Positions 1 to 6,766 of a DNA stretch of 10,213 nt are shown here, piece by piece. How positions within the stretch are numbered: position 1 is the stretch's first letter; the number at the start of each line of letters is the position of its first letter. The translations under genes were made by a program, and so were the position numbers. A model generated the notes under the pieces. It searched no databases. It worked only from the letters and a program-made list of their open reading frames with translations, and was not told the origin of the DNA. Location: contig JACPAS010000070.1 in NCBI GenBank assembly GCA_016180665.1, forward strand, positions 1-10,213, written 5' to 3'. This DNA comes from Microcaldota archaeon. GTDB lineage: Archaea; Micrarchaeota; Micrarchaeia; Anstonellales; Bilamarchaeaceae.

Positions 1-1
1 C

Positions 2-1054
2 AAGTCTTACTGCAATCAAAATCCGAATGACAACTTCTGCAAGGTTTACTATCCTCCTGAAGGATTCGGTGGTACTGGTTTTGCACCCCCGCCTTCAGGT
101 GGATCATCAAGCGGTTCATCAGGCTCAGCACCACTTGACAAAACCTGTGAGGCAAATGTAGCCAGTTACGTGTTCAAAAATGTAGGTGGCGAAATTGGAA
201 TAATTATTCTCCTAACAGTAATAATAATTGCATTGGCTTATATGGCAGGCCAGTTTGTTTCAAAACCAGAATACACCGTGTTCGCAAAAGATGAGGCGTT
301 TCACTTAGGAATCTCCGTTCTTCTTCTGATTATGATTGGATCAATAGTCTATACCTCCTGCATAACAACAAAAACCTTCCTGAGCTATGGCGCTGAAAAA
401 CTTAAGCTTGAATCTTCCTGCTACATTGCATTCAAATCAAATCAAAATGTCACCAGACTTGCATCCTGCTATGTTTCAGAAGTAGAAAAAGACATTAAAA
501 AAATGATTTCAATTTCATATAATCGGGAAATAGGCCTGCAAATGGATTCCACATGGGCATTTACTTTATATACACCATTAGGTGGCGTAACCACTCCAAC
601 AAATGCTTTTAAGAAAACCTGGTCCAGTCAGTATGGAATGATTAATTCAATGTACTTAACTCCTGCGCTAATAAGCGTCACAGCCCAAAAAGTAGCACTT
701 GAAAGTATAGCAGTCTATGCATTCAATGTGATATTGCCTCTTGCATTCTTCTTCAGAATTCTAATTCCAACAAGGCCACTTGGAAATATGCTCATAGCTT
801 TAGCTGTAGGCCTATATATTTTAATCCCATTTTCATATTCTTTGCATGGTATGATGTATGAATCAGTTCTATCAGATTGCAGTAAGTTTGAAAGCACAAT
901 AAAAGATATTGTCCTCGGCGGGTGCAACGACCAACTAAACTTCTGGACGGTGGCAAGAGTAATCCCACAGGCATATTTCCTTCCAAACTTTACACTTGCA
1001 TTATTCGTAACATTTCTGGCTGCAATAAACAAGGCATTAAGAGTGATTGGATGA
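2..1054 (+). CDS. Polytopic membrane protein, tandem family copy 1 (5' partial)
   Basis: The reading frame is open from the first base, so the GTG at 170 is not the real start; 350 residues are visible. The visible N-terminus (KSYCNQNPNDNFCK) matches residues 37-50 of the copy at 3241, suggesting roughly 36 residues including a signal peptide lie upstream. A Ser/Gly-rich linker follows. Helix 1 is about visible residues 65-84, then YMAG at 80-83 and the family Glu at 98. Helix 2 is about 101-120, followed by a Cys-containing outer loop. Helix 3 ends at Arg252, the basic turn runs to Arg258, helix 4 is about 262-281 and helix 5 about 319-341. The protein stops at the conserved Gly of the family tail, about 12 residues earlier than its relatives. 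Function is unknown. A VirB6/TrbL-like channel or scaffold role is inferred only from topology and clustering. Confidence 0.88.
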   Translation, partial: KSYCNQNPNDNFCKVYYPPEGFGGTGFAPPPSGGSSSGSSGSAPLDKTCEANVASYVFKNVGGEIGIIILLTVIIIALAYMAGQFVSKPEYTVFAKDEAFHLGISVLLLIMIGSIVYTSCITTKTFLSYGAEKLKLESSCYIAFKSNQNVTRLASCYVSEVEKDIKKMISISYNREIGLQMDSTWAFTLYTPLGGVTTPTNAFKKTWSSQYGMINSMYLTPALISVTAQKVALESIAVYAFNVILPLAFFFRILIPTRPLGNMLIALAVGLYILIPFSYSLHGMMYESVLSDCSKFESTIKDIVLGGCNDQLNFWTVARVIPQAYFLPNFTLALFVTFLAAINKALRVIG

Positions 1055-1104
1055 ACAAAGTTCATGGCTCACCTTTCGAGTGGGCTCAAGGTAATTGGAT
1101 GAAC
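1043..1104 (+). repeat. Near-identical 14-base pair spanning two possible starts
   Basis: GTGATTGGATGAAC at 1043-1056 recurs with one mismatch as GTAATTGGATGAAC at 1091-1104, 48 bases apart and therefore in the same frame. Each contains an ATGA. In the first, the ATG at 1051 overlaps the stop of copy 1. In the second, the ATG at 1099 is the preferred start of copy 2. The intervening 44 bases read through in the copy 1 frame as a peptide ending GLKVIG, close to the real end ALRVIG, so this may be a decayed junction duplication. Similarity over the longer 42-base span is only modest. Confidence 0.5.
1088..1092 (+). promoter_or_regulatory. Shine-Dalgarno site for copy 2
   Basis: AAGGT lies six bases before the ATG at 1099. 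It supports that start over the in-frame ATG at 1051, which would add 16 polar residues (starting MNKVHGSP) before the signal peptide. The upstream ATG also has a GTGAT-like site, so the choice is not absolute. Confidence 0.45.
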
Positions 1105-3213
1105 CTCAAAAATTTATTTTTTTTACTGATGCTTTTCGCATTGATTTATTCAGCTCCAGCAGATCCAAAAACAACAGAAGAGGCGGTTAAAAAAGTTGAA
1201 ACAAGTTCCGGTCTTCTAGAGTTATTCACTGATTGGAGGGTAATTTCCATCCTAGTTACTCTTCTTACTGGACTTCTAGTTGCAGCAGCATACATGGCAG
1301 GCATCTCATTTGACATCCCTGATCTAAAAGCATGGGCAAGTGTTGAAAGTAGCCAGATTCTCACTAATGGGCTAATTATTCTCCTTTTGGTAACTACGCT
1401 TACTTTCTTGGATGGAATGGTTGCGGTTATTGTTAATGGTTCTGGTACGACGGTTACGTGCGGTGCAACTTCTGGTCCAATACTCTGTGTGCAGCAACTT
1501 GCAAAAGCATACACTCAGGATTTAATAGAATTAGTAAAAGATGATTCTGGTAGTTTAATTCAAAAAAGTTATGACCTTGGTCTGGAAGCAGGAAAAAGAC
1601 ACGGCTTTTCATGCAATATGTTTCTAATTCCACCTTGCCTGTGGATCTCATTTTCATTTGGTGAAAACCCACACCTTATGGTGGATATAGAGCGAATAAA
1701 CTTTGTCCTTGAGCATTACGGAAATATAGGTGCTTCCCTCTACGCCCAATTATTTTTTGTTGAAAAGATTTCATTCACTTTAGGACCTTTGCTAATTGCA
1801 TTGGGTATAGTTGGACGATCTTTCTTCGTTACACGCAGATTAGGCGGCTTACTAATAGCTATAGCAATAGGCATAATGTTCGTTTTTCCTTTGATGTACG
1901 CATTTAACTGGCTGACTCTAACGGTTTATGTTTTTGGGGATAAGATGTTTAGTTCTGATCTTGGGGCTAGTTGTCCGGCAGTTTGCAAACAACCCATAGT
2001 AGCAGCTTATTACCCCTTTACCGGTAGTACGGTAGTAGGTAATACGGAAGTTACACAGTACTCTTATGGAGAAATCTTTGAAAAACTTGATGATAAAGAT
2101 GCTGTAGATAAACAGGGTGTGGATAAGGACATTGTGAATCTAAACAATGCTCTTCAAACTGGTGCTCAATTTATTGACACCGCTTCTGGAAAATACGGAA
2201 TTTGTCTTTCTCCACACCAAAAGACCATAGATGAATATCTTGAAGATCCCTCCGTTAACTATCTTGATGAAACCCAGAAATCTAGTTGTCCAGAAGAATG
2301 CAGAAAACTTCCCTACCCGTCAACTCTAAAAACCTGCACTTATGTTTCAATACAAAAGGCTTGTGCCAAGCTTGAAGAGCAATGCAAAATCAAAACCATA
2401 ATCCCCAAAGATGATCCTTCAGTTGATCTGCAACAGGCAAAACTCTGCCCAGATAAATGCAAAACCATTCCAGCTATGCAAAACAACTGTAACGTTCATC
2501 AGGTGCACTTCTACCAAGAAAATCTATTTAAAACAGGCTATGAACTTGAGGAATACGGAACGGTAGACACGTTAAATGATTGCGTAGGAGTTGGGGGCTA
2601 TGATTTCGATGCTCCATTATCAGAAGATAACTTTTTTGGCTATGAAAGTGCTTCAATCTCAGAAGGTAATTACTATTATCCATTCAAAAAAGCCTGCATG
2701 GATATTCTTGGGATTGAGGAACCCCAACTTTTAGCAATTGCATTAATGTCCGGCTACGATACCGAAGCAAAGGGTTACACAAGTTGTGATCTAATTTGTG
2801 AATATCAATCCGGCTGTTTAGATTCAAAATTAAGCTGCAGGATAAATCAGTACGAATTGGATGAAAATGAAAAAATAGATCCTAATTCAATAAAACAGAA
2901 AAACAATGGTGCAATATGCAGTAAAACTCAGCAATTAGCAGCACAAACCTGCCCAGTGAACTTAGCTCCTGCACAGTCATGTACTTATCTAATTCCAAAA
3001 GACGTAAGCGAGTGCGAAGGCTGTGTTTTTGCTGATCCAACCTATACAGTTGCAGGAGACACTAATTACGATTCATTTGCAGTAGTTGACTGCGTCAAAC
3101 AATGCGGAGGAGACAAAGCCAAAGCATTCGCCATCAGCACAGGAGAATTTGCCCAAGTCTCAGGAGAAGGAGTTCATAAAAACATTTTCGCAGTTCCTCG
3201 GCGGGGACATTGA
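1099..3213 (+). CDS. Polytopic membrane protein, tandem family copy 2, with large Cys-rich exported domain and disrupted C-terminus
   Basis: This is a 704-residue product. The start at 1099 gives a clean signal peptide (residues 1-18, cleavage near YSA). Helix 1 is about 46-65 with YMAG at 65-68, and the family Glu is 83. Helix 2 is about 87-110. The outer loop carries a Cys pair (FSC...PPC). Helix 3 is about 221-239, the turn GRSFFVTRRLGG is 239-250, and helix 4 is about 250-272. From residue 292 on there are 24 cysteines, including three CPxxC motifs (292, 397, 450); two of them continue as C-x3-C-x(9-11)-C. By family topology this domain is extracellular. The fifth helix and the tail seen in the siblings are missing from this frame, and a matching tail lies out of frame downstream. 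As written the protein ends in an unrelated sequence (FAVPRRGH). Role unknown; probably a surface-exposed, disulfide-rich module on the shared scaffold. Confidence 0.85.
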   Translation: MNLKNLFFLLMLFALIYSAPADPKTTEEAVKKVETSSGLLELFTDWRVISILVTLLTGLLVAAAYMAGISFDIPDLKAWASVESSQILTNGLIILLLVTTLTFLDGMVAVIVNGSGTTVTCGATSGPILCVQQLAKAYTQDLIELVKDDSGSLIQKSYDLGLEAGKRHGFSCNMFLIPPCLWISFSFGENPHLMVDIERINFVLEHYGNIGASLYAQLFFVEKISFTLGPLLIALGIVGRSFFVTRRLGGLLIAIAIGIMFVFPLMYAFNWLTLTVYVFGDKMFSSDLGASCPAVCKQPIVAAYYPFTGSTVVGNTEVTQYSYGEIFEKLDDKDAVDKQGVDKDIVNLNNALQTGAQFIDTASGKYGICLSPHQKTIDEYLEDPSVNYLDETQKSSCPEECRKLPYPSTLKTCTYVSIQKACAKLEEQCKIKTIIPKDDPSVDLQQAKLCPDKCKTIPAMQNNCNVHQVHFYQENLFKTGYELEEYGTVDTLNDCVGVGGYDFDAPLSEDNFFGYESASISEGNYYYPFKKACMDILGIEEPQLLAIALMSGYDTEAKGYTSCDLICEYQSGCLDSKLSCRINQYELDENEKIDPNSIKQKNNGAICSKTQQLAAQTCPVNLAPAQSCTYLIPKDVSECEGCVFADPTYTVAGDTNYDSFAVVDCVKQCGGDKAKAFAISTGEFAQVSGEGVHKNIFAVPRRGH

Positions 3214-3241
3214 GATTCCAGGTTTACCAAAGGTGCTTTAA
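3173..3241 (+). other. Out-of-frame remnant of the conserved family C-terminal tail of copy 2
   Basis: In the frame one base later than copy 2, this stretch reads FIKTFSQFLGGDIEIPG and then LPKVL before a TAA that overlaps the next ATG (TAATG). Its 22 residues align without gaps to the last 22 of the copy at 3241: G/G, D/E, I/V, E/D, I/I, L/L and K/K at the same positions. The copy at 4611 also matches (LLGEEIDL). This is strong evidence that the ancestral end of copy 2 lay here. No frame between about 3060 and 3172 encodes the expected fifth helix, so a single deletion with a length not divisible by three would explain both losses. An assembly or sequencing indel is the main alternative. Confidence 0.72.
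3230..3235 (+). promoter_or_regulatory. Shine-Dalgarno site for copy 3
   Basis: AAGGTG ends five bases before the ATG at 3241 and fixes that start. It also lies inside the remnant tail of copy 2, where GTG would encode its Val. Confidence 0.65.
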
Positions 3242-4608
3242 TGAATAATAAAATCTTTCTCTTAATTGCAATTCTTCTTTTGCTGATTACGAATTCTATT
3301 GCTGCGCCACCACCTTACTGCATTCAGCAGCCTGGCCTCCCGGCATGCAAAGACTTTTGCGATAAAAATCCAAATGAACAATTCTGCAAACAATTCTATC
3401 CTCAAGGAGGTACAATTCCAGTTCCTAAAACCTGCCCTCCGGAAGGAGATCCAAATTATGATCCAAACTGTATAGATGATTCCAGTGCAATTCCAGGTGG
3501 ACCCCAACCAACTTCTGGCCAACCTTCTGGCCAACTTGACTGGACAGGCGTTTCAATCATTTCACTTTTCCTTGCTCTCCTTCTTCTAATTGCATTCTAC
3601 ATGATTGGAACTGCATTCAACCTTCAGGATCTAAAATTCCTGGCAACAGAGGAATTCTACCAGCTTATAGTTACGGTCTTAATGATTGCACTATTCACAT
3701 CAATAATTGCAGCAGCAGATGAGCTGGTAAAATCATTTACTCCATCCACCAGTTATACAGAAAATGAGTTCTTCAATGACTGTTTTAAGTACCTGGGATT
3801 CTCTGATCAAAAAAGTTGCGAAATTGCATGCACAAAAACAAAAAATCCAAAAATGCAAGTTGCTTGTAAAAATTATGCAGATTCTAAAATTAAAACAGGA
3901 ACCTATGCAAATTCTATCTTAGAAAAAAACTTCAACACTCTGGCTCAGATAAGCTCAAACCTACTCTCTTCAGCTACAGAAGTCGGAAAACAATCTTCAG
4001 AAACTGCGTTTTGCGCATTTATAGGTGCAGGAATAAATATCAACTCCTGTTCGAGCTTCGGAGTCATACTCTCAGCATATTCTCTAGGTTTTCAGGTTTT
4101 AGGAATGGCACTTGCTGAGTTAGAATCCTTAAAAGTATTACTGGAATTTAGTCAGAACTCTGCGCTTCTTCTTTTCCTTCCTCTCGGAATTTTTCTCCGC
4201 ACGTTCCAATTAACAAGACCCGCAGGTGGCCTATTAATAGCATTAGCAATTTCCTTCTACCTAATACTCCCCCTTTCAATTATATTCATGGATTCAATAA
4301 TCACAAAATTCATGGATGCGAATCCAGTTTATAAATCAATACCAGAGTTGGATACTGCTTCATGCGATGAATTTGATGCAGTAGGAACTTCAAATCCAGA
4401 TAATGCAAATAAACTTTTCACATCTTTAGTTGCAAATGATGCAGATAAAACCAAGCCATCCAAGTTAGAAATCTACCTATTCTATTTCCTAATAAAAATC
4501 ACACTAGTAACAATCTCTTCCATAATGGTAATGATCACTGCAGCAAGAAGTTTGGCGAGTGCAGCAGGTGCAGAAGTTGATATTACGGTTCTCTCAAAAT
4601 TGGTGTAA
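3241..4608 (+). CDS. Polytopic membrane protein, tandem family copy 3
   Basis: This 455-residue protein is the best-preserved full-length member. It has a signal peptide at 1-21 (cleavage near SIAA) and then a short exported domain with C36, C40 and C49. A Pro/Gly/Ser linker follows, with a tandem TSGQ/PSGQ. Helix 1 is about 103-122 with YMIG at 120-123, the family Glu is 138, and helix 2 is about 140-160. The outer loop contains CEIAC and further cysteines. Helix 3 is about 300-319. The turn LRTFQLTRPAGG contains Arg320 and Arg326. Helix 4 is about 330-352 and helix 5 about 409-432. The tail (GAEVDITVLSKLV) is probably cytoplasmic. The exported domain is close at DNA and protein level to the visible start of copy 1, so these two look like the most recent duplicates. 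No enzyme motif is seen. A membrane channel or scaffold role is inferred from the fold pattern and operon. Confidence 0.92.
   Translation: MNNKIFLLIAILLLLITNSIAAPPPYCIQQPGLPACKDFCDKNPNEQFCKQFYPQGGTIPVPKTCPPEGDPNYDPNCIDDSSAIPGGPQPTSGQPSGQLDWTGVSIISLFLALLLLIAFYMIGTAFNLQDLKFLATEEFYQLIVTVLMIALFTSIIAAADELVKSFTPSTSYTENEFFNDCFKYLGFSDQKSCEIACTKTKNPKMQVACKNYADSKIKTGTYANSILEKNFNTLAQISSNLLSSATEVGKQSSETAFCAFIGAGININSCSSFGVILSAYSLGFQVLGMALAELESLKVLLEFSQNSALLLFLPLGIFLRTFQLTRPAGGLLIALAISFYLILPLSIIFMDSIITKFMDANPVYKSIPELDTASCDEFDAVGTSNPDNANKLFTSLVANDADKTKPSKLEIYLFYFLIKITLVTISSIMVMITAARSLASAAGAEVDITVLSKLV
3512..3535 (+). repeat. Perfect tandem 12-mer (two copies) in linker of copy 3
   Basis: CTTCTGGCCAAC occurs twice back to back, encoding the repeated S-G-Q of the linker between the Cys domain and helix 1. 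Slippage-type length variation of a flexible spacer is the simplest reading. Confidence 0.85.
4602..4605 (+). promoter_or_regulatory. Shine-Dalgarno site for copy 4, overlapping end of copy 3
   Basis: GGTG ends five bases before the ATG at 4611. Its GTG is also the final Val codon of copy 3, immediately followed by TAA, so the site is both coding and ribosome-binding. This suggests coupled translation. Confidence 0.6.
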
Positions 4609-4610
4609 AT

Positions 4611-5705
4611 ATGGGTTCAATACTTTTCTTTGGTCAGGGTTCTGAAGCATGCGCTAATATTCTCAGCATGATGTATTCTGATCTTTATCCACTAAGTGGA
4701 ATTGCAGCATTAATCACCGGTTTAGTGGTTGCAGCTTCCTACATGTTTGGAGAAGCAACACAAAATCCAAAAGTAGTTACCTGGTCGAAAACAGAATTTA
4801 TACAGCTTTTTATCTCAGCTATTTCAGTTATATTCATACTTCAATTAGTAACAGGAATATGCCAGTTTTATGTTTTGGATTTAGCTGCTTTAACTCCAAA
4901 GGACGTGACTTTCCAAAGTACAATAACCACAACTACTGAAGATGGCACAGTGCTAAAAGTACCAATGACCATTTTTGATGGAGCAATGCATTCTCTTCTT
5001 CAATCTGCTAACTATAGTAGAGACGTAATGAAAATCCAACGTTATCATCTTGGTGCATTTAATATGCTTCAGGCAAGAGGCAGGTGGGATTGTGAAATTG
5101 CAATTTGCCTTTTCGGTAATAATGGGATTTCCTATGCTCCATACACAGGGCTAACAACTATTTCAACAGCATTTAATTTCACATTTAACAGCGCACTTCT
5201 CTCTTACCTTTCTGCGCTTAATTACCTGCTAATCCTGTTCTTCGCTTACAAAGGAATGGCCCTTTTCCTAATTCCACTCGGGATATTCCTGCGGTCAATG
5301 CCTTACTTAAGAGGCTTAGGTACGCTATTTATTTCAGTTCCATTATGCTTTATGGTAGTCTACCCATTTCTTCTTGTAGCAGGAGGTTTTGTTTCTAAAG
5401 ATCTAATGGTAATTCCTTCTGACCTTCAGCAGTTTACAAAAGAAGGCTATTTGGCTAGTGTGAGTAAATCAGGAGCAGATTTAGATGTAGGAGAAGATGA
5501 TTATATAGATGATATTTTAGACCCTGGTGGAAATGGTTCACCAACAATAAATTATACAGGTGCGCTTTCTCTTGCAGGAAGGGCTTTTATAGTTGCAGTA
5601 TTTTTTCCGACAATTGCATTACTAGGAACAATTGCAAGCATAAGGCAGGTAGGACGATTATTAGGAGAGGAGATAGATTTAAGTAGAATAATTCAAATGG
5701 TGTAA
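4611..5705 (+). CDS. Polytopic membrane protein, tandem family copy 4
   Basis: This 364-residue protein lacks a separate signal peptide; its first 20 residues (starting MGSILFFGQGSEAC) lead straight into helix 1, about 24-46. YMFG is at 44-47, the family Glu at 62 and helix 2 at about 65-85. The outer loop includes a short Cys pair (CEIAIC). A long hydrophobic stretch, about 198-227, ends at Arg228 and may hold one or two helices. The turn LRSMPYLRGLG ends the basic loop at Arg234. Helix 4 is about 238-262, followed by an acidic outer loop (DLDVGEDDYIDD). Helix 5 is about 322-341, and the tail contains LLGEEIDLSRIIQMV. It is the most divergent in block B, with Leu replacing Thr before the second Arg. 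The start is two bases after the previous stop. Function unknown; presumably a partner of its siblings in one complex. Confidence 0.92.
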   Translation: MGSILFFGQGSEACANILSMMYSDLYPLSGIAALITGLVVAASYMFGEATQNPKVVTWSKTEFIQLFISAISVIFILQLVTGICQFYVLDLAALTPKDVTFQSTITTTTEDGTVLKVPMTIFDGAMHSLLQSANYSRDVMKIQRYHLGAFNMLQARGRWDCEIAICLFGNNGISYAPYTGLTTISTAFNFTFNSALLSYLSALNYLLILFFAYKGMALFLIPLGIFLRSMPYLRGLGTLFISVPLCFMVVYPFLLVAGGFVSKDLMVIPSDLQQFTKEGYLASVSKSGADLDVGEDDYIDDILDPGGNGSPTINYTGALSLAGRAFIVAVFFPTIALLGTIASIRQVGRLLGEEIDLSRIIQMV

Positions 5706-5734
5706 GATCTAGAGACTTAATCAAGTGTGTGTAT

Positions 5735-6763
5735 ATGGCAAGTGAACTAGGTTATTTAGCAGGTTTCGAAATAGGTACTTTAGTTGGAGGAGAAAACTGG
5801 TTCTTCAACTCAATAGTTGCAGCCCTGATTGTAATTCTTGCCCACACCATGGTTATGATGTTCTCCCGCGCATTCAAGTGGGAAGAGCTTGAGCGTTATT
5901 CAAAATCTGAAATCCTCCAAGGATTGGCAACAGCAGTGATAGTAATATTTGTAGTCAGCATAATAACCCAGGGAGAAGAATATCTGGCCAAGGCAGTAAT
6001 AAATGCTGATGGGCAAACAGCAAAGGTCAAATGCGAAGGCGTAAGTATTGATGCTACTGGTGAAGCTAAGACGATGCTGGGAATAGTTAAATGCAAAGTC
6101 CGCGAAAAAGCAGTTGGTTTGGGCAAATTATACGAGTCGGTCTATTCAAATGCAGAAGGCATTTTCCGTGATCTTTCTGTTTATGTTTCGCTTTTAGGTT
6201 TTCCAGTCTGGCAGGGTAACTGGGATCCAGAAACTTACAGCGAAGCTGAAAATATTAGAATTCTAAATCAAATGATCACTAATCTCTTAATTGGTTTAAA
6301 TGGAGTATTAGTTCTTATTGAATATATTTCCAAAAATATGCTGACCGTTTATTTACCTGCAGGTATACTTCTCAGAACGTTCCACTTTACGCGGGGAATT
6401 GGTGCGTTCTTCATCGCAGCAGCAATCGGTTTCTATTTTGTCTTTCCGACTCTATTCATACTAACTGACCCAACGCTTGAGAAAATACCTACGATTCCTG
6501 GTATTAAAAAATTCGCAGATGCACCAAGCTGTTATCCAACATTTTCCGGTGTTGCAACTACATTTACAAGCTCAGGCCTTTCAAAAACCGCAGCTATAAA
6601 AAATACAAAACAGGCAGCAAAAGTAGTCAGCGATTTCTATATTTCAATGACCGTCCATCCGTTTGCAGTATTTGCCGTAACTTTGGCATTTGTACGTTAC
6701 CTGATGATTGTTCTCTCAGGAGAACCATATGAAATAATGAGAGTAGTAGCGAGAACGGTGTAG
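5735..6763 (+). CDS. Polytopic membrane protein, tandem family copy 5
   Basis: This gives 342 residues from the ATG at 5735. A GTG at 5729 would add two residues. Neither has a convincing ribosome site (only GTGTGTG upstream), so the start is uncertain by a few codons. There is no signal peptide. Helix 1 is about 22-42 and ends in MMFS instead of YMxG. The family Glu is 59 and helix 2 about 62-82. The outer loop has two Cys (VKCEG, VKCKV). Helix 3 is about 195-213. The turn LRTFHFTRGIG spans Arg214 and Arg220. Helix 4 is about 224-245 and helix 5 about 305-327, followed by a basic tail (EIMRVVARTV). The 29-base gap before it is the longest between intact members and holds no clear promoter. 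It has the fewest exported cysteines, so it may be a core rather than surface-displaying member (inference). Confidence 0.9.
   Translation: MASELGYLAGFEIGTLVGGENWFFNSIVAALIVILAHTMVMMFSRAFKWEELERYSKSEILQGLATAVIVIFVVSIITQGEEYLAKAVINADGQTAKVKCEGVSIDATGEAKTMLGIVKCKVREKAVGLGKLYESVYSNAEGIFRDLSVYVSLLGFPVWQGNWDPETYSEAENIRILNQMITNLLIGLNGVLVLIEYISKNMLTVYLPAGILLRTFHFTRGIGAFFIAAAIGFYFVFPTLFILTDPTLEKIPTIPGIKKFADAPSCYPTFSGVATTFTSSGLSKTAAIKNTKQAAKVVSDFYISMTVHPFAVFAVTLAFVRYLMIVLSGEPYEIMRVVARTV
6757..6760 (+). promoter_or_regulatory. Shine-Dalgarno site for the lipoprotein gene, overlapping end of copy 5
   Basis: GGTG ends six bases before the ATG at 6767. As at the copy 3 end, its GTG is the terminal Val codon of the upstream gene, here followed by TAG. 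This ties the lipoprotein translationally to the membrane-protein array. Confidence 0.55.
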
Positions 6764-6766
6764 TTT

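Noticed and set aside
170..172. GTG at 170 as start of copy 1
   Set aside because: The frame is open to the window edge, and the upstream residues match the exported domain of copy 3. A start at 170 would cut off that domain.
715..1672. Minus-strand open frames inside copies 1 and 2 (715-1065, 1146-1514, 1454-1672)
   Set aside because: They lie fully opposite well-supported conserved genes, have no ribosome sites and no coherent domain pattern.
5706..5734. A promoter between copies 4 and 5
   Set aside because: TA-rich bases occur before the ATG, but only 29 bases are available and there is no clear TATA box with an upstream purine element. Transcription from upstream is simpler.
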